Origin: Desulfovibrio inopinatus DSM 10711
GTDB lineage: Bacteria > Desulfobacterota > Desulfovibrionia > Desulfovibrionales > Desulfovibrionaceae
NCBI RefSeq assembly: GCF_000429305.1
Contig: NZ_AUBP01000010.1
Coordinates: 147,325-211,324 of the forward strand
DNA: 64,000 nucleotides
Direction of reading: 5' to 3'
This document shows, in pieces, positions 25,514-35,025 of the stretch (positions are counted from its first letter, which is position 1; each line of letters begins with the position of its first letter). A program made the translations under genes and the position numbers. The notes beneath the pieces were generated by a model, which saw only the letters and a program-made list of their open reading frames with translations, was not told the origin of the DNA and made no database searches.

Positions 25514-26347
25514 TTATTGGAGAATAAGGTTGTTTGTTAGCGCGTCATACTCCTGTTTGCAGCCTTTTTGAGTCGCCATGCCATGATTGCTGATTGTGCT
25601 GAGTTCATGCTTTGCTGCGTGTACATCGTTTTGGAAATCCACATTGGCGTGCAGGCGAGCGACGATGGCAGATCCGACCATTCTTCCCGCTACAATATCA
25701 CTATACCAATGTACATTGCATACAATTCTGTTTTCCCCAAAAGCTTTTCCCCGTTGTAAAATCGTATCTTCCCGAGCAGGGTCAACTTCAGTAAGCACCA
25801 AAGCCCAGGCCCACCCAACGGCAGCATGGGCCGAGGGATAGGAACTTTCTTGCGCAAGTTTTTGCTCTTTCTCCGGAGTACAGATTGGTTTTGTATTTTC
25901 CAAAAATGGACGCTTTCGATGGTAGTGTTTTTTTGCCGTATGTGCGGCATTTTTGGCATCAAGCATGACGCGTTGGAGAAGTTCATACAGGTGTGGCGTA
26001 TTTTTTTTCGAGATGGGAATGCCGAGCGTGCAGGCAAAAACATGAGCAGCTTCCGGAAAATTATAGTTTGCATCCGTCGTGGCTAACGAAAACCGAGGAG
26101 TATCATGCAGAGCAAGGCCATGTTGGCTGATGGATATATCCATAGCAAATCCTGCACTCTTTTGATTCGGAGGTGAAGGAAGTAAATGAAAAGCATCCGG
26201 GTATTGATCTTTGTGAAGATATCCATGTACCTTGTTGTGTTCTGCTGTCGGTGTCTGAGCTTGAGCCTGGATGACGAAGCACCCTAAGATGATACATAAA
26301 ATTAATGGATATACTGTACAATGAATACGCCGGGTCTCGATGAACAT
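25514..26347 (-). CDS. Class A (PAP2-fold) acid phosphatase
   Basis: A 277-residue exported phosphatase. Residues 1-31 form a signal peptide ending QAQAQ. The vanadium-haloperoxidase/PAP2 signature is present in three parts: KHYHRKRPF (motif 1), SSYPSAHAAVGWAWAL (motif 2, with Ala in place of the usual Gly of PSGH) and ENRIVCNVHWYSDIVAGR (motif 3, with the catalytic His). The spacing matches PhoN-type non-specific acid phosphatases, which remove phosphate from organic phosphomonoesters in the periplasm. ATG 26347 begins the hydrophobic leader. The Asn replacing Ser in motif 3 is a second departure from the consensus. Confidence 0.85.
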   Translation of the reverse strand: MFIETRRIHCTVYPLILCIILGCFVIQAQAQTPTAEHNKVHGYLHKDQYPDAFHLLPSPPNQKSAGFAMDISISQHGLALHDTPRFSLATTDANYNFPEAAHVFACTLGIPISKKNTPHLYELLQRVMLDAKNAAHTAKKHYHRKRPFLENTKPICTPEKEQKLAQESSYPSAHAAVGWAWALVLTEVDPAREDTILQRGKAFGENRIVCNVHWYSDIVAGRMVGSAIVARLHANVDFQNDVHAAKHELSTISNHGMATQKGCKQEYDALTNNLILQ

Positions 26348-26694
26348 AGCAATCTCCCCACTTCATTTTATCCGTCAATCTGGGCGCTGCAGGATACCCC
26401 TCACTGTCTTTTTTCATCGACCACTCCGCATAGTATCTTTTTTGTTTCAACTATGCACGTTTATTGGTGGAAAAACAAGAAATGCCACGGAGAAGGTAAA
26501 GGAATGATTTGGGTGTATGTAAAATAAGATTATACCATGAAGGAATGTGTTGTGAGATTTCGAAAGTGTTGTGTGTGCATGGAGGTGTCATATGTGTACT
26601 TCATATGTCTGATATTGATGTCAGGTTTGTGTTGTGTGTAGTTTTCTTTTATGTATCTTGTGGGATGTCATGACAAAAAAAGGAGTTGTATGGT
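26348..26694. other. Divergent intergenic region
   Basis: About 350 bases between the divergent phosphatase and PotD-like genes. No gene is supported. The right half is a T/G-rich leader before AGGAG at 26681. Confidence 0.35.
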
Positions 26695-27786
26695 ATGCTA
26701 TCAGATATACACGTTTATGCAAGGTTGTATCTCGTTGAGATTTTCTGGAGTGTCATGTGTTTTCTTCTTTTTACGCTTCTTCCAACATGTGGGTACGCTG
26801 GTCCATCTGAGCGTCCTGAACTCGTGTTTTACAATTGGACAGCATATGTCGCCAAGGGCGTCATTGAAGAATTTGAAAAAACACGAAATGTGACGGTTCG
26901 CCAAGAGTACTTTCAGTCTTCGGATGAACGTGATGAACGAGTCATGCGCAGCAAAGGCAAAGGCTTCGATGTCATTATGATTAATGGCAACGATGTTGTA
27001 CCGTACGCGCGGCGAGGGTGGATCATTCCTCTCGGTGTCGAGAAGGTGCCGAATCTTGCTCGAATGACAAAGCAGCATGTTTCAGGATGGCCAGATACTG
27101 AGAAATATGCAGTTCCCTATTTGTGGGGAACACTTGGGATTATTTACCGTGCGGATCTTATTGGTGAAGAAATTACAAGTTGGAAGCAGTTTTATACGCC
27201 AAAAGAGGCTTGGCGCGGGAAGATCATGTTGGTGGATATTCATCGATTGGGCATCGGTATGGCGCTTAAATCTCTTGGGTATTCGCTCAATTCTGAAGAT
27301 CCCAAGGCGATCGATGCTGCGATTGCCGTATTACAGAAACAAAAAAACTATGTTCAAACTTACGGATATTTAAAAACCGATGCCGACTCAGGGATTGTTT
27401 CTGGGGAAACGTGGATGGGCCAGACATGGAATGGAGATGCTCTGCTTTTGCAGAAACGAAATCCTCAAATACGATATGTTGTCCCTGAAGAAGGTGGAGA
27501 AATATGGGGTGATTATATGGTTGTCTCAGCGTTTTCCGAGCACCCCGATCTGGCCATTGATTTTATGAATTATCTGAGTGAAGCGTCAAACAGCGCCAAG
27601 GCTTCGGAAGAACTCGCCTTTGCCACTCCGAATATTGATGCACAGCAAATGTTACCGGAGAGTATTTTAAAGAACGAGGTCATTTTTCCACCGGAAAATG
27701 CATTGCAAGCGAGTGAAATGGTGAAAGATATTTCTCCTCAAATAAAGAAGCGCATGGTAGAAGCGTGGGCGACAATAACACACTAA
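26695..27786 (+). CDS. PotD-like periplasmic polyamine-type binding protein
   Basis: A 363-residue exported protein of the spermidine/putrescine-binding class. A long signal peptide (FWSVMCFLLFTLLPTCGYAG) is followed by the typical mature start ELVFYNWTAYVAKGVIEEFE. YAVPYLWGTLGIIYR, TWNGDALLL and the late WGDYMVVSAFSEHPDLAIDF match the family. ATG 26695 has AGGAG nine bases upstream; the TTG at 26686 abuts the ribosome site and is not used. The next gene, 31 bases downstream, encodes a large sensor kinase rather than a transporter. It may therefore present a ligand to that kinase's periplasmic domain instead of feeding a permease. Confidence 0.85.
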   Translation: MLSDIHVYARLYLVEIFWSVMCFLLFTLLPTCGYAGPSERPELVFYNWTAYVAKGVIEEFEKTRNVTVRQEYFQSSDERDERVMRSKGKGFDVIMINGNDVVPYARRGWIIPLGVEKVPNLARMTKQHVSGWPDTEKYAVPYLWGTLGIIYRADLIGEEITSWKQFYTPKEAWRGKIMLVDIHRLGIGMALKSLGYSLNSEDPKAIDAAIAVLQKQKNYVQTYGYLKTDADSGIVSGETWMGQTWNGDALLLQKRNPQIRYVVPEEGGEIWGDYMVVSAFSEHPDLAIDFMNYLSEASNSAKASEELAFATPNIDAQQMLPESILKNEVIFPPENALQASEMVKDISPQIKKRMVEAWATITH

Positions 27787-27817
27787 AGCGTACGCCATTT
27801 AAATTTTAGAATTTTAC

Positions 27818-30800
27818 ATGAAACTACGAACCAAACTCCCTCTGTTTCTGATTCCGATTGTTATTGGGCCATTGTTTATCGTGAGTTGGATGGCATTCCA
27901 ACGTATGCGCGTGAATGCTGAAGATAATATCCTTCGGCAAATGACATCATTGACGCAACAAATTGCTGTCAATATCGAAACAATAGAGAAAACAACCGAG
28001 GCTAATGCGCTGTTGTTTTCTGGGTCAGGCCTGTTAAAGGCGTTTCTCTTCACTCCAGATGAAGATCGCTATTATTTTGCTCTCTTGCCGCTGGTGAATC
28101 TCTTTTCAAGCTACCATAACGCATACCAGGATTATGAGGAAATTCGGGTTATTCTACCCGATGGATATGAAGCCGCACGTTTTAGTGTCTCCCGAGCACC
28201 CCATAGCACGGATACGGTTGAAGACCGTGCGTGGTTTCAACAGATGCAGCACGCAAAGACATCCACCATGAGTTTTTTTCAATGGAATCCGGATTCAGGT
28301 GAACCGACTTTGGTTGTGGCACATCGTCTCCTGTTTGTAGATCCGACGTTTGAAGATTCAACCGCGATTCCTCCCTCACTGCGAGGATATCTTGTCATAA
28401 CTGTGCGATTAGAATCGTTACAAGAACTTGTTGTCAATACACGTATTGGCAATGAGGGGGGGATTCTTATTTTGGATGAGCGGGGACGCCTTTTGTATCC
28501 CGGCGTGAAGCGCATGAACGTAGCCGAGCCGAAGAAGCTTCTTGCTCTTGCTGCATCTGCAGCCGAGCAAGGACGCACACTTCGCTATCAAGAAGATGAT
28601 GACGTCTTGTTGATCCAAGCTCGATCTTTGCCTGGTGGGCTCATGCTCGTTGGATATTTACCCGAAAAAGAATTGACACATGCCGGCCAAGAGCTTGGGC
28701 GAGTTGTTCTTGTCATCGGGTCCATTGCGGTTCTCTTAGCAACAGCGTTGTTGATGTTGGTTTTACATTCGATCATTGTAAAGCCCTTGGCCAGACTCGG
28801 CGCTGGAGCCGAGGCGATTGGTGGCGGTAAACTGGAAACACGGCTTGCGGTTCATGGACATGATGAAGTCTCTCAACTCGCCAGCCAGTTTAATGCCATG
28901 GCGGAGAGTTTGGTGGAAAGTCGTACATTGCGTGACGAAGCTCAAGCGGAAGCCCTACGGTTAAAAGAGGCGTCCATTGAATCCTTGCGTGCGGCTGACC
29001 GATTGAAAGACGAGTTTCTTGCCAATACTTCGCATGAACTGCGAACTCCTTTACATGGCATTATTGGTTTGGCTGAATCCATGATGAAAGGAGTGGCCGG
29101 TCCATTGCCCGAGCACGCGAGGGAAAACCTCAGTTTGATCATAGCAAGCGGCCGCCGATTGACAAATCTTGTGAATGATATTTTGGACTTCTCTAAACTC
29201 AGACATAAGGCCTTGAAACTCGCACTTCGTCCTGTTGATTTGAAAAGCGCATGCGATCTTGTTCTCTCTATGGTTTCCGTCATCGCGAAACCCAAAGATT
29301 TGGCGCTGTACAATCACGTTCCTGATGATATTCCGGCCGTAATGGCTGATGAAAATCGCTTGCATCAGATTTTGTATAATCTCGTCGGCAATGCCGTGAA
29401 ATTTACTTCGGAAGGGTGGGTCAAGGTGTCTGCCCGTGTTGAAGACACAATTGTTTCTATTGACGTGGCAGATACCGGAATGGGGATTCCGGAAGATCAG
29501 CGAGAGACGGTTTTTCAGTCATTTGAGCAACTGGACCGGGGGTTGGAACGAGCCGGTACCGGCACCGGCTTGGGACTGGCTATAACGCGTCAGCTTGTTG
29601 TGAGTCATGGCGGCACAATAGAAGTAGTTGAAAGAGAAGGTGGCGGTTCGATTTTTCGTTTTACCATGCCACGCGCTCCTCATGGGGGGCGAGTCAATGA
29701 AAACGGGGATATTCTCCCTGAATCTCAAAAGCTTGCCGTTTTTCAACCCGTTGAGTCATCGAGGCAACTCGCCGAAAAGGAGATCGGCTTTGGAGAAGCC
29801 CCTTCATCCAACACGTTGGAAAAACATGTCTCGCCACCACAGGCATATGCAGAACGTATTCTTGTTGTCGATGATGAACCCGTCAATTTGCGAGTTATTG
29901 AAAATTACCTGCAGTTGAGTGGATATCAGGTCTATACTGAAACATCCGGCGCAGACGCGCTCAGCTTTCTTGAAAGCCGGAAAGAGAACATTGATCTCGT
30001 TTTACTTGATGTGATGATGCCGGGACAAACAGGTTATCAGGTCTGCGAACAAATACGTCAAATGTATCGATATGATCAACTTCCCGTTCTTTTCTTAACT
30101 GCGCTGACACGCGATGGAGACCTTGAGCAAGGGTTTCTTGCTGGCGGAAACGATTATATTCCAAAGCCATTCAGTTATGCTGAGCTTCTGGCTCGCATTC
30201 GTCTCCATCTGGCTTTAAGCCATCAGGCCAAAGAATTGCATACGCTCAATGCAGAACTTGAACAGCGTGTAGCTGAACGGACGCAGGCACTTCAATGGGC
30301 CTATGCAGACATGGAACGTCTTGCGAGCCTTGATGGATTGACCGGTGTGCATAATCGGCGATCGCTCGACCAATCGTTGGACGATGCGTGGAAAACAAGC
30401 ATCCAAGAGGACTCTTCGCTCTATTATCTCATTATGGATGTCGATCATTTCAAAGCCTACAATGACATTTATGGCCACCAGGCCGGAGATGCGTGTTTAC
30501 GTGCCTTGGCCCGAGAGTTGACCCTGTTGGCAACACATTATAGTGGTTTTCTGGGCCGATATGGAGGAGAGGAGTTCTCTCTTATTCTTGTCGGACATTC
30601 GGATGAGAGCGTCGTCAAGGTTTCCGAGGCGATCATGAACGCCGTTCATTCCTTGGAGCTTCCGCATACGGGCTCTTCAACGGGCATGCTTACGCTCAGT
30701 TTAGGAATTGCGGCACGAAATGCGTCCATGCGCGCAGCGCATGAGCTTGTTGCCGCCGCCGATACAGCGTTGTATAAGGCAAAGAATAGCGGAAGAAATA

Positions 30801-30838
30801 AGGCTGTCTTCTTTGAGTTTGAATATGGTGCGAATTGA
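27818..30838 (+). CDS. Hybrid sensor kinase with receiver and GGDEF output
   Basis: A 1006-residue inner-membrane signalling protein. Membrane segment 1 covers about residues 8-28, then comes a periplasmic double-Cache-like domain to about 290. Membrane segment 2 is LVIGSIAVLLATALLMLVLH, then HAMP. HisKA has the phosphoacceptor His 406 in NTSHELRTPL, and the ATPase domain has DTGMGIPE and GTGLGLAI. From about 680 a receiver domain follows, with Asp 731 in LLDVMMPG and Lys in IPKPF. The C-terminal diguanylate cyclase has GGEEF at 916-920, an active-type motif. It probably couples an external signal, perhaps delivered by the adjacent PotD-like protein, to phosphotransfer and c-di-GMP synthesis. 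Confidence 0.92.
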   Translation: MKLRTKLPLFLIPIVIGPLFIVSWMAFQRMRVNAEDNILRQMTSLTQQIAVNIETIEKTTEANALLFSGSGLLKAFLFTPDEDRYYFALLPLVNLFSSYHNAYQDYEEIRVILPDGYEAARFSVSRAPHSTDTVEDRAWFQQMQHAKTSTMSFFQWNPDSGEPTLVVAHRLLFVDPTFEDSTAIPPSLRGYLVITVRLESLQELVVNTRIGNEGGILILDERGRLLYPGVKRMNVAEPKKLLALAASAAEQGRTLRYQEDDDVLLIQARSLPGGLMLVGYLPEKELTHAGQELGRVVLVIGSIAVLLATALLMLVLHSIIVKPLARLGAGAEAIGGGKLETRLAVHGHDEVSQLASQFNAMAESLVESRTLRDEAQAEALRLKEASIESLRAADRLKDEFLANTSHELRTPLHGIIGLAESMMKGVAGPLPEHARENLSLIIASGRRLTNLVNDILDFSKLRHKALKLALRPVDLKSACDLVLSMVSVIAKPKDLALYNHVPDDIPAVMADENRLHQILYNLVGNAVKFTSEGWVKVSARVEDTIVSIDVADTGMGIPEDQRETVFQSFEQLDRGLERAGTGTGLGLAITRQLVVSHGGTIEVVEREGGGSIFRFTMPRAPHGGRVNENGDILPESQKLAVFQPVESSRQLAEKEIGFGEAPSSNTLEKHVSPPQAYAERILVVDDEPVNLRVIENYLQLSGYQVYTETSGADALSFLESRKENIDLVLLDVMMPGQTGYQVCEQIRQMYRYDQLPVLFLTALTRDGDLEQGFLAGGNDYIPKPFSYAELLARIRLHLALSHQAKELHTLNAELEQRVAERTQALQWAYADMERLASLDGLTGVHNRRSLDQSLDDAWKTSIQEDSSLYYLIMDVDHFKAYNDIYGHQAGDACLRALARELTLLATHYSGFLGRYGGEEFSLILVGHSDESVVKVSEAIMNAVHSLELPHTGSSTGMLTLSLGIAARNASMRAAHELVAAADTALYKAKNSGRNKAVFFEFEYGAN

Positions 30839-31075
30839 AAAACCGTGCTATGATTAAAAACAGAAATTATCGTAGGGGGCAATCCGTATTCATTTTTTAT
30901 GTCTACGACGTATAAACTCAAATTCATGTACGGATGGGGAGTATTCAAAAGAGAATTGAATAACGAATAGAAAGGAATAGCATCAATATTTTTGTGCTGT
31001 ACTTGACAGGGCTGCGTGCAGTGATTGTAGATGAATATTATGAGATGCAGGCGTTGCTCAGAGGGGGAAGATGTA

Positions 31076-32644
31076 ATGATAGCGCTGCAAAACCTGCTGA
31101 TACAGAGTGAATACAAACTTATGGAGCGTATTTTACAATATGCAAAGTCCCAAGGGTATTCTCGGTATACTTCTACTCTTGTTGAACCTTGGCGTATTTC
31201 AATACAAGGTTTGACGGATGCAATCGTAACAGCCATCCTGCATTATGGCAAAGTTTTGCCTCAATTTTCTCCCCAAGATCAATTCGAGGACGATCCGATA
31301 GCCCAATTCGGCCTGATAGAAGCTCAACTCCATCGTGAGCGAGGTATTGACCTGGCCATGTTCTTGGGACTGTATAAGTATTATCGATATACATATGTGG
31401 GGCTTATACGAGAGGCATCGTTTGATGATGCAGAAAAAGATTTTTATGTATCATTTGTTGAACGTTGTTTTGATCGTATTGAAATTGCTTTTTGTAGCCA
31501 GTGGATCAATTTAGGGGAGAGTGTTGCTCTCACCGAATTACAGCGTGCTAATAGAACGATTACCAATGAAAAAAATAAGTACCTGACGCTGTTTGAAAGT
31601 CTGGATACGCCAGCATTTTTAATTGACGAACAGGGAGTATTAGAAAATATCAATATTTCTGGAGCCAGATTGTTAGGTCTTCGCGACGTGGAAGGAGCGA
31701 TGTACTACTCCTATGGTGGTCAGTTGGAGTCGCAATACCGAAAACAGTTGTCCACGTTGCTTCCATGGCTTGAGCCAGGCCTTCATGATGTATTGAAGAA
31801 AGAGAACGCTTCTTTGAAGCTTGAAGCTGAATCTCGTGATGAGATGGGCGATCGATATTATAGCGTAGCAATTTCCAGACTGCGTGATATTTCAGGAAAA
31901 TTTCGAGGTGGAATCGTTCTTCTTGAGGATGTAACGGAAAGAAAGAAGATGGAACAATTCAAAGAAGGCGTTGAGAGCATAACGCGGCATGACCTCAAAG
32001 TCCCATTGAGTGGAATGCTTGGTGTTTTGAATTATCTTTTGGATAATGGAATGTTGAATTATCAACAGCAACAGATGCTATCCATGGCTAAAAAGAGTGG
32101 ATACACCATGCTTTCCATTATTAATCGTTCTCTCGATATTGTTAAGATGGAAATGGGACGCTATACGTATGTTCCCAATAGTGTTGACTTAGCCATTGTG
32201 CTTCGTCGCGTTATGGAGCACCTGGAAAGTACAGCAAAAGCATGTGGCGTGTCTGTTGATGTCAGTATTGATGGAAAAAAAATGGGAGAGAGTACAACTG
32301 GTCCTCTTATAGTAGCGGAAGAGATGCTTGTCTACTCAGCTCTCATCAATTTGCTGTGTAATGCAATTGAAGCATCTCCTATGGAAGAAGCAGTTAATGT
32401 CGATATTGTAACAGATGATATGTGTAGCATTATTATCTCGAATCAGGGTGTTGTACCGGAAGAGATAAGGGATTCGTTTTTTGAAAAGTTTGTTTCGTGG
32501 GGAAAACGGAATGGGACCGGACTTGGTACGTATACCGCTCGGCTTGTTATCAACACCATGCATGGTGAAATCATGATGAGGACAGAAGGTGATAGGACGT
32601 TCATTACCGTTGAATTACCACTGTCACAGCCCTTCAAGAGATAA
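31076..32644 (+). CDS. Soluble PAS histidine kinase
   Basis: A 522-residue kinase with no membrane segments. Residues about 1-170 form an alpha-helical domain I do not recognise. A PAS domain covers about 185-295 (TLFESLDTPAFLIDEQGVLE). The phosphoacceptor His 305 lies in ITRHDLKVPLSGM, with Asp instead of Glu after His. The ATPase domain shows NLLCNAIEAS and GTGLGTYTARLVI. ATG 31076 follows GGGGGAAG; the earlier ATG at 31031 has no such site. It has no receiver of its own. It could share a regulator with the upstream hybrid kinase, 237 bases away on the same strand. Confidence 0.85.
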   Translation: MIALQNLLIQSEYKLMERILQYAKSQGYSRYTSTLVEPWRISIQGLTDAIVTAILHYGKVLPQFSPQDQFEDDPIAQFGLIEAQLHRERGIDLAMFLGLYKYYRYTYVGLIREASFDDAEKDFYVSFVERCFDRIEIAFCSQWINLGESVALTELQRANRTITNEKNKYLTLFESLDTPAFLIDEQGVLENINISGARLLGLRDVEGAMYYSYGGQLESQYRKQLSTLLPWLEPGLHDVLKKENASLKLEAESRDEMGDRYYSVAISRLRDISGKFRGGIVLLEDVTERKKMEQFKEGVESITRHDLKVPLSGMLGVLNYLLDNGMLNYQQQQMLSMAKKSGYTMLSIINRSLDIVKMEMGRYTYVPNSVDLAIVLRRVMEHLESTAKACGVSVDVSIDGKKMGESTTGPLIVAEEMLVYSALINLLCNAIEASPMEEAVNVDIVTDDMCSIIISNQGVVPEEIRDSFFEKFVSWGKRNGTGLGTYTARLVINTMHGEIMMRTEGDRTFITVELPLSQPFKR

Positions 32645-32693
32645 TTCTGAGTATATTCGAGGTTGCTCTGGTATTGATCGGCACATGGTGAGA

Positions 32694-33401
32694 TTACGGG
32701 CACTGTCTGGCCCAGGCCTCTTCACGGGCTTGCGCTTTGATTTCTTCTGGGTCAATGCCATTCTCTACAAACAGCGTTCGTTCCAGTTTTTGCCGTTTTG
32801 GCTTCATCCAAACTTCCTTTCGTCTCCCGTAATCCGCAATACGCGCAGGTGTATCGTACCATGATAACGCGTCGGTTTCGATATAGCCCTGTTGCGACGT
32901 GGCGAGATCCTTGGCTCTGTACCAATGAAATCCTGATGAAAAGTCTCGGATCACCCTGATGATTTTGAATTGTCCACTGCGAGGAATGCTTATGACCTCA
33001 ACGGTGCTTTCGATAACATCCTGTGGGGTTTTCAGGTTGGGGTCATTGGTAATAAGAAGCGGCGTAGGTTGCTCGGCCGTAATGATATCTCCGGCTTTCA
33101 ATGTATTCCTTGGAAATCTTCCAAACATTTTTGTGGTTTCTCGTTCAATGCGAGCCTTGCCTTTTTCATAGGAACAATAGAGGTGCATACGTTGAGGTGT
33201 TGTCAGCTCCGGATACGTGGGCTTGCTCAGCAATGTCGCGAAACCGAATATGATGGCGAAGCCCCCATATAACAATGCCGCTTTGAAGCGACTGGCTGGC
33301 CGAAACCATGGTGCCATAGCTTTGGGCTGATAGAGACTGAGCAAAACGCAGACTCCAAATACAAGGGTCAGAACTCCATAAAATAAAATCGGCTTATACA
33401 T
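32694..33401 (-). CDS. Two-TM membrane protein with extracytoplasmic domain
   Basis: A 235-residue protein with two N-terminal membrane helices (ILFYGVLTLVFGVCVLL and LLYGGFAIIFGFATLL). A soluble domain follows that contains an SH3-like stretch, FKIIRVIRDFSSGFHWYRAK. The C-terminus is a charged helix. Met at 33401 has GAGGA seven bases upstream, so it is preferred over the ATG at 33413. The SH3-like strand pattern suggests wall or glycan binding, which is weakly supported. It converges with the PAS kinase gene. Confidence 0.6.
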   Translation of the reverse strand: MYKPILFYGVLTLVFGVCVLLSLYQPKAMAPWFRPASRFKAALLYGGFAIIFGFATLLSKPTYPELTTPQRMHLYCSYEKGKARIERETTKMFGRFPRNTLKAGDIITAEQPTPLLITNDPNLKTPQDVIESTVEVISIPRSGQFKIIRVIRDFSSGFHWYRAKDLATSQQGYIETDALSWYDTPARIADYGRRKEVWMKPKRQKLERTLFVENGIDPEEIKAQAREEAWARQCP

Positions 33402-33539
33402 GGGATTCCTCATCGCTATGGTACGTTGTTCTGTTTGTTTTCCAAGGATGAGTCGGCCACCCTAAATGCAATATAGAGGATAAAAAGTCTGATTTCATTC
33501 GATTATCTTGAGTATTGTATTTTGTTGTTCCGTGTTTGT

Positions 33540-34424
33540 CTATTGCGGACATGACGCTGTTTGGTTGCGTGAGAGTTTCAACCGACGTTGAACGAGTTTG
33601 GGAATGCCCGCTTCACAGGGAATGCCTGTCTGGCACAGACCGCAACTGTTGACCGGAACTCCAAGCTGTTGTTCCTCGACATACGGACGTGTGCTCCCGC
33701 GAATATATGTTTTACATTGTTCTTTATCATGTCCCGATGGCGTGATGGCATGCGCCGGGCAACGTTTGATGCACGCCTTGCAATCAACGCCATGTGTACG
33801 CAGACAATACTCCTGATGATGCGTGTACGGTCTCGGTGTGGGAGTGACAGTGCAGTCCGCGATAACAGAGCCGACGCGAATGGCTTTCCCTTTGGCGGTG
33901 ATGAGGCCGTCGCTTAAACCGAATGTCCCTAATCCACAAACAAATGCGGTATGACGTTCCGACCAGGTTGAAGCAAATCCGTAACGGGGAGACTGTGCCC
34001 GTGTCCATTCTGGGGCAAGGGTAGGCGCCAGTGCACGTAAACCGGATGCTGTCAGTGCCGTCACAACATGGCGGCGTAGGTTCTCATTGACGTTTTCGCC
34101 GAAAAGACGGGCGAGGCTCCAGTTGAGGCTGGGCATATCCGTCATGGAACGATGTGCGCGACGTGTACGTTCGGTATGCGGTAAAATCCAAGCAATGACT
34201 CCGATGTGTTTGGGAGAAGTGCCCGGGAATGCCTGGCGAAACGCTTCTCGCGGAGTTTGATAAAACGTACCGATATCATTTTTGATGGCAGTGAACAGTG
34301 GATCGTCGCCATCAGCATAACCAACAAGAGGTTGGTCGAACGCACGAAATCCCCAGTGTGGAGACAAAGAATTGTTTTCGGGAGTGCTTAAAAACGTTTT
34401 GATGGTGTCTTCAATCTGCAGCAC
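33540..34424 (-). CDS. QueG-like iron-sulfur protein
   Basis: A 294-residue protein resembling epoxyqueuosine reductase relatives. The N-terminal part lacks the full cobalamin-binding features of true QueG. The C-terminus holds ferredoxin-type clusters, CKACIKRCPAHAI and CGLCQTGIPC, plus single Cys in HEYC-like positions. GFASTWSERHTAFVCGLG is a family-type block. GTG 34424 has GGGAGAG five bases upstream and lies 14 bases inside the Nudix gene, so translation is probably coupled. A reductase acting on a corrinoid or small molecule is plausible; tRNA queuosine formation is not demonstrated. Confidence 0.75.
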   Translation of the reverse strand: MLQIEDTIKTFLSTPENNSLSPHWGFRAFDQPLVGYADGDDPLFTAIKNDIGTFYQTPREAFRQAFPGTSPKHIGVIAWILPHTERTRRAHRSMTDMPSLNWSLARLFGENVNENLRRHVVTALTASGLRALAPTLAPEWTRAQSPRYGFASTWSERHTAFVCGLGTFGLSDGLITAKGKAIRVGSVIADCTVTPTPRPYTHHQEYCLRTHGVDCKACIKRCPAHAITPSGHDKEQCKTYIRGSTRPYVEEQQLGVPVNSCGLCQTGIPCEAGIPKLVQRRLKLSRNQTASCPQ

Positions 34425-34938
34425 GGCGACTCTCCCTTTTCGCTGTTTTGGGGCGACATTGAGGTGGGGTGTCAAGCGCAAGAGCTCGAACCAGGTCAAT
34501 GAGAAAACCATCCTGTCCAGGGATCAATTTTTCTTCGGCAATCTTCAGTGGAAACCAGGTCGCTCGGTCGACTTCGGGAAAAGACTGCATGCAGCCTGAT
34601 CCCGGCGGCCATTCCATTGTAAAGGTATTGCTTGTGACGTATTCTTCCGGAAACTCAGCTTCAACAGCGTATGCGTGGATGCATTTTCCACCTGCTTGAC
34701 GGCGTACCCCAAGAAAAATGAATTCTGCATCGGAATGAGGCAACAGCCCAGTTTCCTCATGGAATTCGCGCAGAGCCGCTTCGAAGGGAGATTCTTCTCC
34801 TTCCGTAAATTCTCCTTTGGCTATAGACCAGACGCGGTGGTCACGCTTGGCAAACCAGGGGCCTCCAGGGTGGACGAGTAAGACTTCCAATCCGCCTTTA
34901 GTTCGACGAAATGGCAGCAGCCCTGCACTTTGTTTCAT
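34411..34938 (-). CDS. Nudix hydrolase
   Basis: A 175-residue Nudix protein. The Nudix box spans residues 42-64, with the catalytic Gly 42, Glu 48, Arg 57, Glu 58, Glu 61, Glu 62 and Gly 64 all present. The family splits nucleoside diphosphates linked to another group, often as housecleaning. The N-terminus SAGLLPFRRTKGGLEVLLVH is typical of the ADP-ribose/diadenosine-type subgroup. A basic tail (RPKTAKRESRRAAD) follows the domain. It overlaps the QueG-like gene. Confidence 0.9.
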   Translation of the reverse strand: MKQSAGLLPFRRTKGGLEVLLVHPGGPWFAKRDHRVWSIAKGEFTEGEESPFEAALREFHEETGLLPHSDAEFIFLGVRRQAGGKCIHAYAVEAEFPEEYVTSNTFTMEWPPGSGCMQSFPEVDRATWFPLKIAEEKLIPGQDGFLIDLVRALALDTPPQCRPKTAKRESRRAAD

Positions 34939-35025
34939 GATCTTCTCCTTGTCCTTGCCTGGAGGGAAATATCACGATACTGCACGGCAAGGCAGACGCC
35001 AACCCCAAGAAAGGGGCCGAATCCC

